The position numbers and the translations under genes are program-made. Below, in pieces: positions 17,506-26,757 of a stretch of DNA of 64,000 nt. The notes under the pieces were generated by a model. That model saw only the letters and a program-made list of their open reading frames with translations. It made no database searches and was not told the origin of the DNA. Source of the stretch: Mucilaginibacter sp. PAMC 26640 (GTDB lineage: Bacteria; Bacteroidota; Bacteroidia; Sphingobacteriales; Sphingobacteriaceae); NCBI GenBank assembly GCA_001596135.1, contig CP014773.1, forward strand, positions 4,464,001-4,528,000, written 5' to 3'. Numbering within the stretch: position 1 is the stretch's first letter; every line of letters starts with the position of its first letter.

Positions 17506-18507
17506 TCGCCTGCCATACGTGCAGGCATTGTTGGCGGCGCAGGCTATACCGGCGGTGAAATGCTGCGAATCCTCGTCAATCATCCTGATGTTAATATCAT
17601 ATTTGTACACAGCACCAGCAGCGCCGGTAAACATGTGTACGAAGTACATACTGACCTATTTGGTGATACTGATCTGCAATTTGCATCGGAACTTGCGTAC
17701 AATATCGACGTACTATTTCTTTGTGTGGGGCATGGAGACGCGAAGAAATTTTTAGAAGAAAATGCAATTCCCGATAATATTAAAGTGATAGATCTGAGCC
17801 AGGATTTTAGATTAAATCAAAGTGCCCGGCTAAAAAATAAAAACTTTATTTATGGTTTACCTGAACTAAACCGGGAAGCTATCAAAACAGCTTATAACAT
17901 TGCTAACCCGGGTTGCTTTGCTACCTGCTTGCAATTGGGCCTGTTGCCGCTGGCTGCAAAAGGTTTGCTAAAACACGAAGTCCATATCACGGCCACAACA
18001 GGATCTACAGGAGCCGGACAAAGCTTATCACCTACCTCACACTTCACCTGGAGGAATGATAACCTGTCTGTTTACAAGGTTTTTAACCATCAGCATTTAA
18101 ATGAAATCAACCAGTCGCTTAACCAGGCGGCAGTTTCATTTACTCCCCCTTCAGGGGGCTGGGGGGCCATTAACTTTGTACCTTACCGCGGTGATTTTAC
18201 AAGAGGTATCATTGCCTCTATCTATACCGAGAGCGATCTTTCTGAAGCGGAAGCGCTTGCATTGTATAAGGAATATTATGCTGCGCATCCATTTACGCAT
18301 GTTACTAATCGGGACATCGACTTAAAGCAAATTGTAAACACCAATAAGTGTTTTATACAGGTTAAGAAATTTGATAGTAAAATCTTTATTATCAGTATTA
18401 TGGATAATTTACTTAAAGGCGCCAGCGGCCAGGCAGTTCAAAACATGAACCTTATGTTTGGTTTGGATGAGCGCGCAGGATTGAGGCTAAAAGCAATAGC
18501 GTTTTAG
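17437..18507 (+). CDS. argC: N-acetyl-gamma-glutamyl-phosphate reductase
   Basis: 356 residues. NADP-binding GIVGGAGYTGGEMLR (about 29-43), catalytic cysteine in NPGCFATC, and GSTGAGQS are clear. It reduces the acyl phosphate to the semialdehyde in arginine synthesis. Two palindromic repeats are translated inside it: residues 15-23 (TPPSEGRGA) in an N-terminal extension relative to usual ArgC, which starts near the Rossmann glycines, and residues 236-244 (TPPSGGWGA), an insertion before the conserved FVPYRGDFTRG block. Two adjacent ATG codons at the start leave the exact initiation uncertain by one residue. Confidence 0.95.
   Translation: MMSDNYINHNQSNPTPPSEGRGASPAIRAGIVGGAGYTGGEMLRILVNHPDVNIIFVHSTSSAGKHVYEVHTDLFGDTDLQFASELAYNIDVLFLCVGHGDAKKFLEENAIPDNIKVIDLSQDFRLNQSARLKNKNFIYGLPELNREAIKTAYNIANPGCFATCLQLGLLPLAAKGLLKHEVHITATTGSTGAGQSLSPTSHFTWRNDNLSVYKVFNHQHLNEINQSLNQAAVSFTPPSGGWGAINFVPYRGDFTRGIIASIYTESDLSEAEALALYKEYYAAHPFTHVTNRDIDLKQIVNTNKCFIQVKKFDSKIFIISIMDNLLKGASGQAVQNMNLMFGLDERAGLRLKAIAF
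18142..18168. repeat. GC-rich palindromic repeat inserted inside the argC coding sequence
   Basis: A solitary copy beginning ACTCCCCCTTCAGGGGG, in frame, encoding T-P-P-S-G-G-W-G-A without breaking the gene. Same orientation as the start-proximal copies at the gene junctions. Confidence 0.82.
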
Positions 18508-18582
18508 CCCCCTAACCCCCTAAAGGGGGAACAGAATTAACAAAATTATTAAACTTTTAAAGCCCCTTTAGGGGTCTGGGGC
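18507..18582. repeat. convergent GC-rich repeat pair 3, argC/argD junction
   Basis: The left copy (18507-18532) begins at the last base of the argC stop codon with GCCCCCTAACCCCC. The right copy (18560-18582) begins AAGCCCCTTTAGGGG and ends three bases before the argD ATG, so here it is untranslated and may occlude the ribosome site. Confidence 0.83.
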
Positions 18583-18585
18583 AAA

Positions 18586-19716
18586 ATGAACTTATTCGAC
18601 GTATATCCAATCAATCCTATCAACATCGTAAAAGGCGAAGGCAGCCTTGTTTATGATGATAAAGGTACCGAGTATTTAGACCTATACGGTGGCCACGCCG
18701 TTATTTCTATAGGGCACACCCATCCGCATTATGTAAAACGCTTGGAAGACCAATTGCACCAGATCGGGTTTTATTCCAACTCTATTGAAATTCCATTACA
18801 AACCGAACTAGCCGACAAATTGGGCAAAGTCTCTGGCAAAGAAGATTACCAGCTGTTCCTTTGTAACTCGGGTGCCGAGGCTAACGAAAATGCGTTAAAA
18901 CTGGCGTCATTTTACAACGGTAAAAAGAAAGTGATCGCATTTAGGAGAGCCTTTCATGGTCGTACTTCTCTGGCAGTAGCCGTTACCGATAACCCGAAAA
19001 TTGTTGCCCCGGTAAACGAAACGGATAATGTAATCTTCCTTCCCTGGAATGATGAGGCTGCTTTGGAAGCCGCTTTCGAAGCAAACGAGATCTCCTCAGT
19101 GATCATCGAGGGAATCCAGGGGGTTGGCGGTATCCAGGTAGCTCCAATCCCTTTCCTCCAACAGATCCGGTCATTATGCGATGTACACAATGCTGTTTTT
19201 ATTGCGGACAGCGTACAGTGCGGATACGGGCGGACAGGAAAGTTCTTCTCGCACGATTTTGCCGGCATCGATGCGGATATCTATTCTATGGCTAAAGGTA
19301 TGGGTAACGGCTTTCCAGTGGGTGGCATCATCATTTCGCCTAAAATTAAGCCCTGGTATGGCGAACTGGGGACCACCTTTGGGGGTAACCATTTAGCCTG
19401 CGCCGCAGCCCTCGCAGTTTTAGAAACTATTGAGCAGGACAACCTGATGGAAAATGCTGACGAAGTAGGCGGATACCTGATCAACGAATTGAAAAAATTT
19501 GATAAAGTTACTGAAGTTAGGGGGCGTGGTTTGATGATCGGTATCGAGCTGCCAGAAGACTTAGCCAACGTTAAAAAAGACTTGTTATTCAAGCACCAGA
19601 TCTTTACCGGAGAGGCTAAACCTAACGTAGTAAGGTTATTACCTGCTCTTAACTTAACTAAAACTTATGCAGACAGATTTCTGCAGGCATTTGACACGAT
19701 ACTGAAAAACACTTAA
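18586..19716 (+). CDS. argD: acetylornithine aminotransferase
   Basis: 376 residues, class III PLP aminotransferase. Seen: SGAEANENALKLA, AFHGRTSLAVAVT, DSVQCGYGRTG and the PLP lysine in YSMAKGMGNGFPVGG. It transaminates N-acetyl (or N-succinyl) glutamate semialdehyde with glutamate. Length and order are normal. The repeat pair immediately upstream may influence its translation. Separated from argF' by a further repeat-like hairpin. Confidence 0.94.
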   Translation: MNLFDVYPINPINIVKGEGSLVYDDKGTEYLDLYGGHAVISIGHTHPHYVKRLEDQLHQIGFYSNSIEIPLQTELADKLGKVSGKEDYQLFLCNSGAEANENALKLASFYNGKKKVIAFRRAFHGRTSLAVAVTDNPKIVAPVNETDNVIFLPWNDEAALEAAFEANEISSVIIEGIQGVGGIQVAPIPFLQQIRSLCDVHNAVFIADSVQCGYGRTGKFFSHDFAGIDADIYSMAKGMGNGFPVGGIIISPKIKPWYGELGTTFGGNHLACAAALAVLETIEQDNLMENADEVGGYLINELKKFDKVTEVRGRGLMIGIELPEDLANVKKDLLFKHQIFTGEAKPNVVRLLPALNLTKTYADRFLQAFDTILKNT

Positions 19717-19730
19717 TATAAACTGCTTCT

Positions 19731-19762
19731 TCAAGTCCCTCTGTCAAAGGGCACGGACTTAG
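19731..19762. repeat. inverted-repeat hairpin between argD and argF'
   Basis: AAGTCC (19733-19738) and GGACTT (19755-19760), with CCCT/AGGG inside, form a stem before argF'. The 12-mer TCAAGTCCCTCT at its left arm also occurs at 14952-14963 upstream of the whole operon, so these may be two copies of a second repeat family. Confidence 0.45.
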
Positions 19763-19783
19763 GGGGAGGCTTTAAATAAGGCT

Positions 19784-20737
19784 ATGAAACTTTTTACTTC
19801 TGTTAATGATGTTAAGGATGTGCCGGCGCTGGTTGCCGAAGCATTGCAGCTTAAGCAAAACCCTTTTGCACACAAGCACCTGGGCGAAAATAAAACGCTG
19901 TGCCTCGTTTTTCTTAACCCGAGCTTACGTACCCGGATCAGTACGCAAAAAGCTGGTGCGAACCTGGGCATGATCGTGATCGTTTTAAATATCGATAAAG
20001 AAGGCTGGGCGCTGGAATTGCAGGATGGTGTGATCATGAACGGCACCACCGTAGAACACATCCGCGAAGCCGCCGGCGTTATGGGCGAATATGCCGACAT
20101 CATCGGTGTGCGCTCTTTTCCCGGGTTGAAGAACCGCGATGAAGATTACAGCGAAACTATCTTTAACAAGTTTGTGGAGTTTTGTAAAGTGCCTGTGGTA
20201 AGCCTGGAATCGGCTACGCGACATCCTTTACAAAGCCTTGCCGACCTGGTAACCATTGACGAATTAAAAGCAAATGCCCGCCCTAAAGTAGTATTAACCT
20301 GGGCGCCGCATATCAAACCTCTCCCGCAGGCTGTGCCTAATTCATTTGCCGAATGGATGTGCCAGGCCGATGTTGACTTTACGATCGCTCACCCTGCCGG
20401 ATACGAGCTCTCTGAAGAGTTTACGAATGGCGCAACGATCACGCACGATCAGGAAGACGCATTGAAAGATGCCGACTTTATCTACGTAAAGAACTGGTCG
20501 GCTTATGAGCCTTATGGTAAAGTGCTGCCGGGCAATGAGGACTGGATGATAACGCTGGAGAAACTAACAGATGCGCCAAATGCTAAAGTGATGCATTGCT
20601 TACCGGTAAGGCGCGACCTGGAATTATCATCGGAGATCCTGGACAGCAGCCGCTCTGTTGTGCTGCATGAGGCAGGTAACCGTGTTTGGGCTGCACAAGC
20701 CGTGTTAAAGCAAATGCTGGAAGCTTTGGAGTCTTGA
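19784..20737 (+). CDS. argF': N-acetyl- or N-succinylornithine carbamoyltransferase
   Basis: 317 residues. The carbamoyl phosphate loop is NPSLRTRIST and the second substrate motif is HCLPVRRDLEL; the HCLPVRR form marks the acetyl/succinylornithine branch found in Bacteroidota and Xanthomonas rather than ordinary OTCase (HCLPA/DxH). It makes N-acyl-citrulline, so deacylation follows carbamoylation. Acetyl versus succinyl preference depends on one residue that I cannot place confidently. argB, argE and argH are not in the window. Confidence 0.92.
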   Translation: MKLFTSVNDVKDVPALVAEALQLKQNPFAHKHLGENKTLCLVFLNPSLRTRISTQKAGANLGMIVIVLNIDKEGWALELQDGVIMNGTTVEHIREAAGVMGEYADIIGVRSFPGLKNRDEDYSETIFNKFVEFCKVPVVSLESATRHPLQSLADLVTIDELKANARPKVVLTWAPHIKPLPQAVPNSFAEWMCQADVDFTIAHPAGYELSEEFTNGATITHDQEDALKDADFIYVKNWSAYEPYGKVLPGNEDWMITLEKLTDAPNAKVMHCLPVRRDLELSSEILDSSRSVVLHEAGNRVWAAQAVLKQMLEALES

Positions 20738-20777
20738 ACCTAATTCTTCGTTTATTAACTATAGCTAACTATTAAAA

Positions 20778-21383
20778 TTGTACACGCCACCTTTCAATAT
20801 ATTCGGTAACGATCAAGAAGTTATCCACTTCATGCAAAAGTATAGCTTTGCTACTATTGTTACCAATTTGAATGGTGTACCAGAGGCAACCCACCTGCCA
20901 TTTATCGTAGAGCAACGCGGTAAACAGTTGTTTTTGATCTCGCACTTTGCCAAGGCTAATCCGCAGGTTAGTGCAGTTTTCCGCGATACATCCCTGGTGA
21001 TCTTCAGCGAACCACACGCATACATCTCTCCATTTAATTACGAAAAAGAGCTTAACGTACCTACATGGAATTATCTGGCTGTACACGCCTATGGTAAAGC
21101 AACTTTGATTGATAATAAAATAGAAGTAGGGAAACTGCTAGAGAAAACGATTAGCTTTTACGAAGCAGACTACTTGAAGCAATGGGCAAAACTTCCTGAA
21201 GACTATAAGCTTAAGATGATAAACGGAATTGTAGCTTTCGAAATTTTGGTGGATGACCTCCAAAGCAAAAAGAAGCTCAGCCAAAACCGAAGCGAAACCG
21301 AGCGGCAGAATATTATCGAATCATTTAGCGGCTCCTCAGATCAAAATGAACAGGAAATTAGGGATTATATGAAAAGACTTTAA
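20778..21383 (+). CDS. PaiB-family FMN-binding protein
   Basis: 201 residues starting with TTG at 20778, chosen because PaiB proteins begin MYTPxxF and TTG TAC ACG CCA gives exactly that; no ATG is available. The FMN-binding split-barrel is indicated by NGVPEATHLPFI and YISPFNYEKELNVPTWNY. In Bacillus PaiB is described as a repressor, but the family is mostly flavin-binding proteins of unclear role. It follows argF' by 40 bases and could be read through from the arginine operon. Confidence 0.85.
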   Translation: MYTPPFNIFGNDQEVIHFMQKYSFATIVTNLNGVPEATHLPFIVEQRGKQLFLISHFAKANPQVSAVFRDTSLVIFSEPHAYISPFNYEKELNVPTWNYLAVHAYGKATLIDNKIEVGKLLEKTISFYEADYLKQWAKLPEDYKLKMINGIVAFEILVDDLQSKKKLSQNRSETERQNIIESFSGSSDQNEQEIRDYMKRL

Positions 21384-21434
21384 TTGATACAGCTCCTTAG
21401 CATTGCTTCTCATCCCCGGCAACATAAGTATCTC

Positions 21435-22673
21435 TTAACTTTTATAAAACGCATTAATTACTTTATTCAGCGTTAATCCCTGTACGATAATCGAAAATAT
21501 CACAATAAAATAACTACCTGATAAAATAAAATGCCGGTAAGGCGAGGCCGGCAGTGCAAGGGCCAATGCAATGGTTATCCCACCTCTTATACCAGCCCAG
21601 GTAAGGATATTTACGTTACTATAACTCACATTTAATGAACGCCTTAGAAAGGTAAGCGGAAGTGTTATGCTTAACCATCTCGCTATCAATATCACGGCAA
21701 TGCCTATAACACCTGTTATCCAATAGTTTTTAATATACGGTAAATTAACCATTTGTAAACCAATCATAACGATCAGCATCGTATTCAGCATCTCGTCAAT
21801 CAGGCTCCAGAAATTTTCGAGCGCCTCGTGGGAATGTTCCTTCGTATCCATATTGATGGAACGCCCCCCTGCGAGCAAGCCTGCTGTTACCACCGATAAA
21901 GGAATAGAAAGTTCCAGCATTTCTGCAACCACGGAGTTGATCATGACCAGCGCCAGGGAAACCAAAACAATAGTTTGGAAATCTTTGATTGATAACATCA
22001 ACCTGTAGGCCAGAAATCCGGTAACGGCGCCCAAAGCAATGCCGCCAAATACTTCCTGTACAAAAAGAATAGCCGCTTTGGTAAAATCAATATTCGCAGC
22101 CCCGCTTCGGGTGATCTCCAGCAGCGTAATAAACAATACCAGCCCTATTCCATCATTAAAAAGCGATTCGCCGGAGATAATGGTAGACAGGTTTGAGGGC
22201 AGCTTAGATCCGCGGATGATAGCGCCCACGGCCACGGGGTCAGTGGGCGATACAAGAGCGCCAAATAGTAAACAGTAAACGTATGGTATTTTAATATCTA
22301 TGAAACCGGTTATATAATAAAGCAGTGTGCCAAATATAGCTGTTGACAAAATTACCCCTAGTGTGCTAAGTATCAAAATGGGCCGCATTTCTTTTTTAAG
22401 CTTGCGCACATTGAGGTTGAACGCACTCGCAAAAAGCAAAAAACCCAACATGATGTTTAAAACCAGCGTAGAAAAATTAATGTTTTTGGCCAGTACCGTG
22501 AGATATCCTGCAATGGTCGGGTTCAGGGAATCTATTACTACGGTAACGATTGAACCGACCACCGCAAGCGCCATTATGCCGATAGTGCCCGGTAGTTTTA
22601 AGAAACGCGCATTGATATAAGAGTACAAAGCACTCACAATGACCAATAACGCTATAATAAGAAACATGTGCAT
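21435..22673 (-). CDS. CPA1-type Na+(K+)/H+ antiporter
   Basis: 412 residues with about twelve hydrophobic helices. The family motifs are LFGALVSPTDPVAVGAI and SGESLFNDGIGLVLFI, including the conserved D of the NDG motif. It exchanges monovalent cations for protons across the inner membrane. It lacks the long cytosolic C-terminal tail of some NhaP proteins and ends shortly after the last helix. It lies 44 bases downstream of ndh and could be cotranscribed. Confidence 0.9.
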   Translation of the reverse strand: MHMFLIIALLVIVSALYSYINARFLKLPGTIGIMALAVVGSIVTVVIDSLNPTIAGYLTVLAKNINFSTLVLNIMLGFLLFASAFNLNVRKLKKEMRPILILSTLGVILSTAIFGTLLYYITGFIDIKIPYVYCLLFGALVSPTDPVAVGAIIRGSKLPSNLSTIISGESLFNDGIGLVLFITLLEITRSGAANIDFTKAAILFVQEVFGGIALGAVTGFLAYRLMLSIKDFQTIVLVSLALVMINSVVAEMLELSIPLSVVTAGLLAGGRSINMDTKEHSHEALENFWSLIDEMLNTMLIVMIGLQMVNLPYIKNYWITGVIGIAVILIARWLSITLPLTFLRRSLNVSYSNVNILTWAGIRGGITIALALALPASPYRHFILSGSYFIVIFSIIVQGLTLNKVINAFYKS

Positions 22674-22717
22674 AAGCGCGTTAGCTGCTATAACTATGCC
22701 ATAATCAATAGGTGTTA

Positions 22718-24016
22718 CTATTTAGCTACAGGATCTATGGTCATGGTCTTGGTATCAAAGTTGTGGATCACCAGCCGGTTGTCGCTATTGCGGGTAAGAT
22801 AACCAACCGCCCAGTTGAAAAATACAATGGTTTTGTTGCTGAAACCAGCCAGGGAAAGCAAATGCACAAACATCCATAAGATCCAGGCGAAGAACCCCTG
22901 GAAACGCAGGTGCATTAGATCGGCAACCGCTTTATTACGGCCTATAGTGGCCATGGTACCCAGGTCTTTGTATTTAAACGGCTCTGTTGGCTTATTTTGA
23001 ATTATCGATATTAGATTCTTTGCCAGCTGTTTACCTTGCTGCAGTGCAACCTGCGCTACACCAGGAAATCCCATCGGGTTGGCTTCGGTTGTCACCGATG
23101 ACACATCGCCGATGGCAAATACATTTTGATAACCCTTTACCCGGTTAATCTCATCGGTTTGTATGCGGCCGCCCTTGGCAATCGCTTCCGGAGGTAAACC
23201 ATCCGGCGTTTCGCCACGCACACCCGCAGCCCAAAAAACGTTGCGGGTGTTAATCACCTTCCCATCGTCAATTTTTAGCAACCCGCCGTTATAACTTTCC
23301 ACATGCACACTGTTATAAATGGTAACGCCCATCTCCGTCAAAAATTCCTTTGCTTTTGAAGAAGCCTGCGGCGACATGGCAGCCAAGACCTCGGCCTTAC
23401 CTTCTACCAGGTACACCTTCATATCTTTATCACAAAGCCCTGGGTAATCTTTGCAAAGAATATATTTTCTTAATTCGGCAATAGCACCGGAGAGTTCAAC
23501 ACCTGTAGGCCCGCCACCTACCACCACAAAAGTAAGCAGTGCATCCCGCTCAGTTTCATCATCAGTGACCAGCGCTTTTTCCAGGTTTTGAATAATCATG
23601 CTGCGTACGTTCAGTGCCTCGGCAATGTTCTTCATCGGCAAAGTATAGTGCTCGAGTTCTTTATTACCGAAAAAATTGGTATTAGCACCGGTAGCTACCA
23701 CCAAATAATCATAATGTATATCGCCTATGTTGGCGGTTACTACTTTAGCCTCGGTATCGATCTTTTTTACTTCTGCTAAGTGAAACGTAAAGTTCTTTTG
23801 CCGGCTAAAAATGCGCCGGATAGGAAAACCAATCGAATCGGCCTCAATAGCTCCTGTGGCAACCTGATAAAGCAATGGTTGAAAAGTGTGGTAGTTATGT
23901 TTATCTAGCAGTAAAACATCAACAGGCGCATTCTTTAAATTCTTAGCAAGCTGTACGCCCGCAAAACCTCCGCCAATGATCAATACACGGGGTTTCGCTT
24001 TGTTTTCTTTATCCAT
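22718..24016 (-). CDS. ndh: type II NADH:quinone oxidoreductase
   Basis: 432 residues. FAD motif GGGFAGVQLAKNL at 16-28, NADH motif VVGGGPTGVELSGAIAELR (about 167-185), and the quinone-reductase FAD block FAIGDVSS. The C-terminal 70 residues contain a hydrophobic segment FFAWILWMFVHLLSLAGF, longer than in short NDH-2 enzymes, so the protein is probably held in the membrane. It feeds electrons to quinone without proton pumping. Confidence 0.92.
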   Translation of the reverse strand: MDKENKAKPRVLIIGGGFAGVQLAKNLKNAPVDVLLLDKHNYHTFQPLLYQVATGAIEADSIGFPIRRIFSRQKNFTFHLAEVKKIDTEAKVVTANIGDIHYDYLVVATGANTNFFGNKELEHYTLPMKNIAEALNVRSMIIQNLEKALVTDDETERDALLTFVVVGGGPTGVELSGAIAELRKYILCKDYPGLCDKDMKVYLVEGKAEVLAAMSPQASSKAKEFLTEMGVTIYNSVHVESYNGGLLKIDDGKVINTRNVFWAAGVRGETPDGLPPEAIAKGGRIQTDEINRVKGYQNVFAIGDVSSVTTEANPMGFPGVAQVALQQGKQLAKNLISIIQNKPTEPFKYKDLGTMATIGRNKAVADLMHLRFQGFFAWILWMFVHLLSLAGFSNKTIVFFNWAVGYLTRNSDNRLVIHNFDTKTMTIDPVAK

Positions 24017-24207
24017 AGTTGCATGTTACGGCTCGCAAATTAATGATTATACTGCCTAATTATATCACCATAAACAGCATAATTAAATTATGTGTTTTAC
24101 AAACTCAATTAATTTAAAGGTTTTTATTGAATGGAGAGCTTAAAGTTCATTTATACACACTAAAACATTTAAGAATGTTTGTTGTCCTTATAATTTGAAA
24201 ACAAGCT

Positions 24208-25284
24208 ATGGATACACCTAACACCAAACCGAGCCGAGAAAAAACAGAGTTGACTTACATACAAAAAGTATGGTATACTGTAGGGATTGTTGCCCTGTTG
24301 GTAGTAACTATACTCATTGCACGTGTTGGATTCAATGTTCTATTAATGATCCTCGCAGCAACGCTCATCTCTACTTATTTTCACGGGTTGGGCAATATCA
24401 TCCAGCGAAAAACTAATTGGGGACGCAAGCCAGCTATGGCCCTTTCTGTGGGCGGATCATTTGCTATATTAGCCGTACTACTTTGGTTTATGAGCACCAA
24501 AATTCAACAACAGGTGGCACAGCTTAGCCAGTCGCTGCCAGGTACCATTGCCTCTGCACGAGGAAAATTAGCCGAGACACCTGTAGGTCAGCAGATATTG
24601 ACATACCTGGATGATAACTCCGGAAAATTGTTCCTTACCGCACAGCATTTCTTTAGTACAAGCTTTGGGGTGCTGGGTAACATTTATATCATTATGTTTC
24701 TTGGAATCTTTTTTACGGTAAGTCCCGGGATTTACAAAGAGGGTTTTATGATCATCATTCCTCCCGAAAAAAAGGAGCTATGGCAATGTATTATGGACCG
24801 GATCAACTTTTCGCTTAAAGGGTGGTTGAAGGGCACCCTCTTGTCCATTGTATTGATAACCATCATGCTCACTATCGGGTTAAGTGTTGTAGGGTTACCC
24901 GCAGTTTTGGTGCTTGCGTTATTTGCAGGTATGCTGAAGATCATCCCGAATTTTGGCTCACTTGTGGCAATGATTCCCGGAGTATTACTTGCTTTAACTA
25001 TTAGTACCAATACCGCTATCGTCGTGGCACTTATTTATATTGTTTCACAAACTATCGTGAGCAATATAGTAACGCCCGTTATTCAGAACAAGATCATCAA
25101 CCTTCCCCCTGCCCTAACTATTATTAGTCAGGTTTTAATGGGTACACTATCCGGTGCCCTGGGCATTATTTTGTCTGTGCCATTACTGGCAATTGTTGTG
25201 ATTCTGGCTGATGAACTTTATGTAAAGAAAATTAACAAGAATGATCCAAAAATTGACGCGAAACATGTTCCGCTGGCAGATTAA
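24208..25284 (+). CDS. AI-2E family (PerM/YdiK-like) membrane transporter
   Basis: 358 residues with eight hydrophobic helices and a long amphipathic central region (about 90-140), the usual layout of the family. Conserved PNFGSLVAMIPGVL and the C-terminal LSGALGIILSVPLLAI block are visible. Some members export autoinducer-2 or act as Na+/H+ antiporters; the substrate here is unknown. Divergent from ndh with a 191-base AT-rich gap that should hold both promoters. Confidence 0.85.
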   Translation: MDTPNTKPSREKTELTYIQKVWYTVGIVALLVVTILIARVGFNVLLMILAATLISTYFHGLGNIIQRKTNWGRKPAMALSVGGSFAILAVLLWFMSTKIQQQVAQLSQSLPGTIASARGKLAETPVGQQILTYLDDNSGKLFLTAQHFFSTSFGVLGNIYIIMFLGIFFTVSPGIYKEGFMIIIPPEKKELWQCIMDRINFSLKGWLKGTLLSIVLITIMLTIGLSVVGLPAVLVLALFAGMLKIIPNFGSLVAMIPGVLLALTISTNTAIVVALIYIVSQTIVSNIVTPVIQNKIINLPPALTIISQVLMGTLSGALGIILSVPLLAIVVILADELYVKKINKNDPKIDAKHVPLAD

Positions 25285-25401
25285 AGATATTCTCGACAAA
25301 TTTTTCAACTTAACCTAACACTACAAATCTGTTTATTGCCGCTGTTTTGTATCGGTTACATGTCTGTTCTGTTTTGTAGCTTAGTACGCTAAACTTCGCA
25401 A

Positions 25402-26550
25402 ATGAAACTTAAACTTTCGCTTGTCTTGCTGTTGCTTGCTCAAATCTCCAGCGCGCAAGATCTTAAATTCGCCCGTAAAATGGTGGATACGCTTACCTCT
25501 TCTCACTTTTGGGGTCGTGGCTACACTAACAACGGTATGGGCAAAGCGGCCGATTTTTTAATTACCCAATTAAAATCCTATGGAGTTAAGCCGATGAGCG
25601 GTAAAAGTTACCTGCAGAAATTTAACTATGCTGTAAATACTTTTCCGGGCAAAATGGATGTTGCTGTTAATGGAGTAACGCTGATGCCGGGCCGCGACTT
25701 TTTGGTTACACCGGACAGCAAAGGAATAACAGCCGAAGGCAAATTAACCCAAACGGATAGTAGCCATTTTGTAGATCAGGCAAACCGGATCGTCGTTTTA
25801 CTAGAAAATAAACTCACCTGGTCGGCTGAGCAAACAGTACTGGACTACACCGTAATACAATTGGATAAAAACCTGCAGAAACAAATTCCATCAAGCATAA
25901 AAGTTGATATAGAGAGCAGATTTGCATCCGATTTTAAAACGGGCAATATTTGCGGACTGGTAAAAGGCACATTGCATCCCGATTCTGTAATCATATTTAC
26001 CGCCCATTACGATCATTTAGGCGGCATGGGTAACAAGACCTTTTTTCCGGGTGCAAATGACAATGCCAGTGGGGTAACACAGGTACTAAGCCTGGCTAAA
26101 TATTATGGGACACATCCTCAGCCTTATACCATGGCTTTCATCTTTTTTGCCGGAGAAGAAGCAGGGTTGTTAGGATCAAAATACTTTACCGAAAACCCGC
26201 TGATCGACCTTAAAAGTATTCGCTTTTTAGTAAATCTAGATTTAGAAGGAACCGGCGTAGATGGAATTACCGTAGTTAACGCAGCGGTATTCCCCAAGGA
26301 ATTCGCCATGCTGAAACAGGTGAACGAGAAATACAAATATCTGGTAAATATCAATTCGCGCGGAAAGGCCGCCAACAGCGATCATTACCTGTTCACAGAA
26401 AAAGGAGTGCCATCGTTTTTTTGGTATACTTTGGGTGGTATAAAAGCTTACCATGACATTTACGACATCAGTGCCACCTTGCCCATGAATGAATATGAGG
26501 ACATGTTTAATCTCATATTAAAGTTTAATGAAAGATTGATGGGTAGGTAG
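25402..26550 (+). CDS. secreted M28-family zinc aminopeptidase
   Basis: 382 residues with a signal peptide of about 18 residues ending near SSAQD. The metal-binding motifs of M28 are present: FTAHYDHLG, PGANDNASGV, FFAGEEAGLLGS, NLDLEGTG and NSDHYLF, covering the two zinc ions. It presumably cleaves peptides in the periplasm or outside. The long insert between residues 60 and 180 is the usual PA-like or cap region. Standalone gene. Confidence 0.92.
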   Translation: MKLKLSLVLLLLAQISSAQDLKFARKMVDTLTSSHFWGRGYTNNGMGKAADFLITQLKSYGVKPMSGKSYLQKFNYAVNTFPGKMDVAVNGVTLMPGRDFLVTPDSKGITAEGKLTQTDSSHFVDQANRIVVLLENKLTWSAEQTVLDYTVIQLDKNLQKQIPSSIKVDIESRFASDFKTGNICGLVKGTLHPDSVIIFTAHYDHLGGMGNKTFFPGANDNASGVTQVLSLAKYYGTHPQPYTMAFIFFAGEEAGLLGSKYFTENPLIDLKSIRFLVNLDLEGTGVDGITVVNAAVFPKEFAMLKQVNEKYKYLVNINSRGKAANSDHYLFTEKGVPSFFWYTLGGIKAYHDIYDISATLPMNEYEDMFNLILKFNERLMGR

Positions 26551-26757
26551 CGTTTCATAGGTAACCAGATGCTGAAAGCTGCCTTGACGAACAAATTCTT
26601 TCCAAATCTTTTGTACCACTATGGAAACAAAAAGACACCGGTTGAAGAATGCAAAGCCTATTTTACATTTTCATTAAAATATCTCTGTAATTAACTTAAT
26701 CAATTAAAACTATTTAAGTCAGTTTAGATTATAAGGTTAAAATTTTACGCCCCCAAA

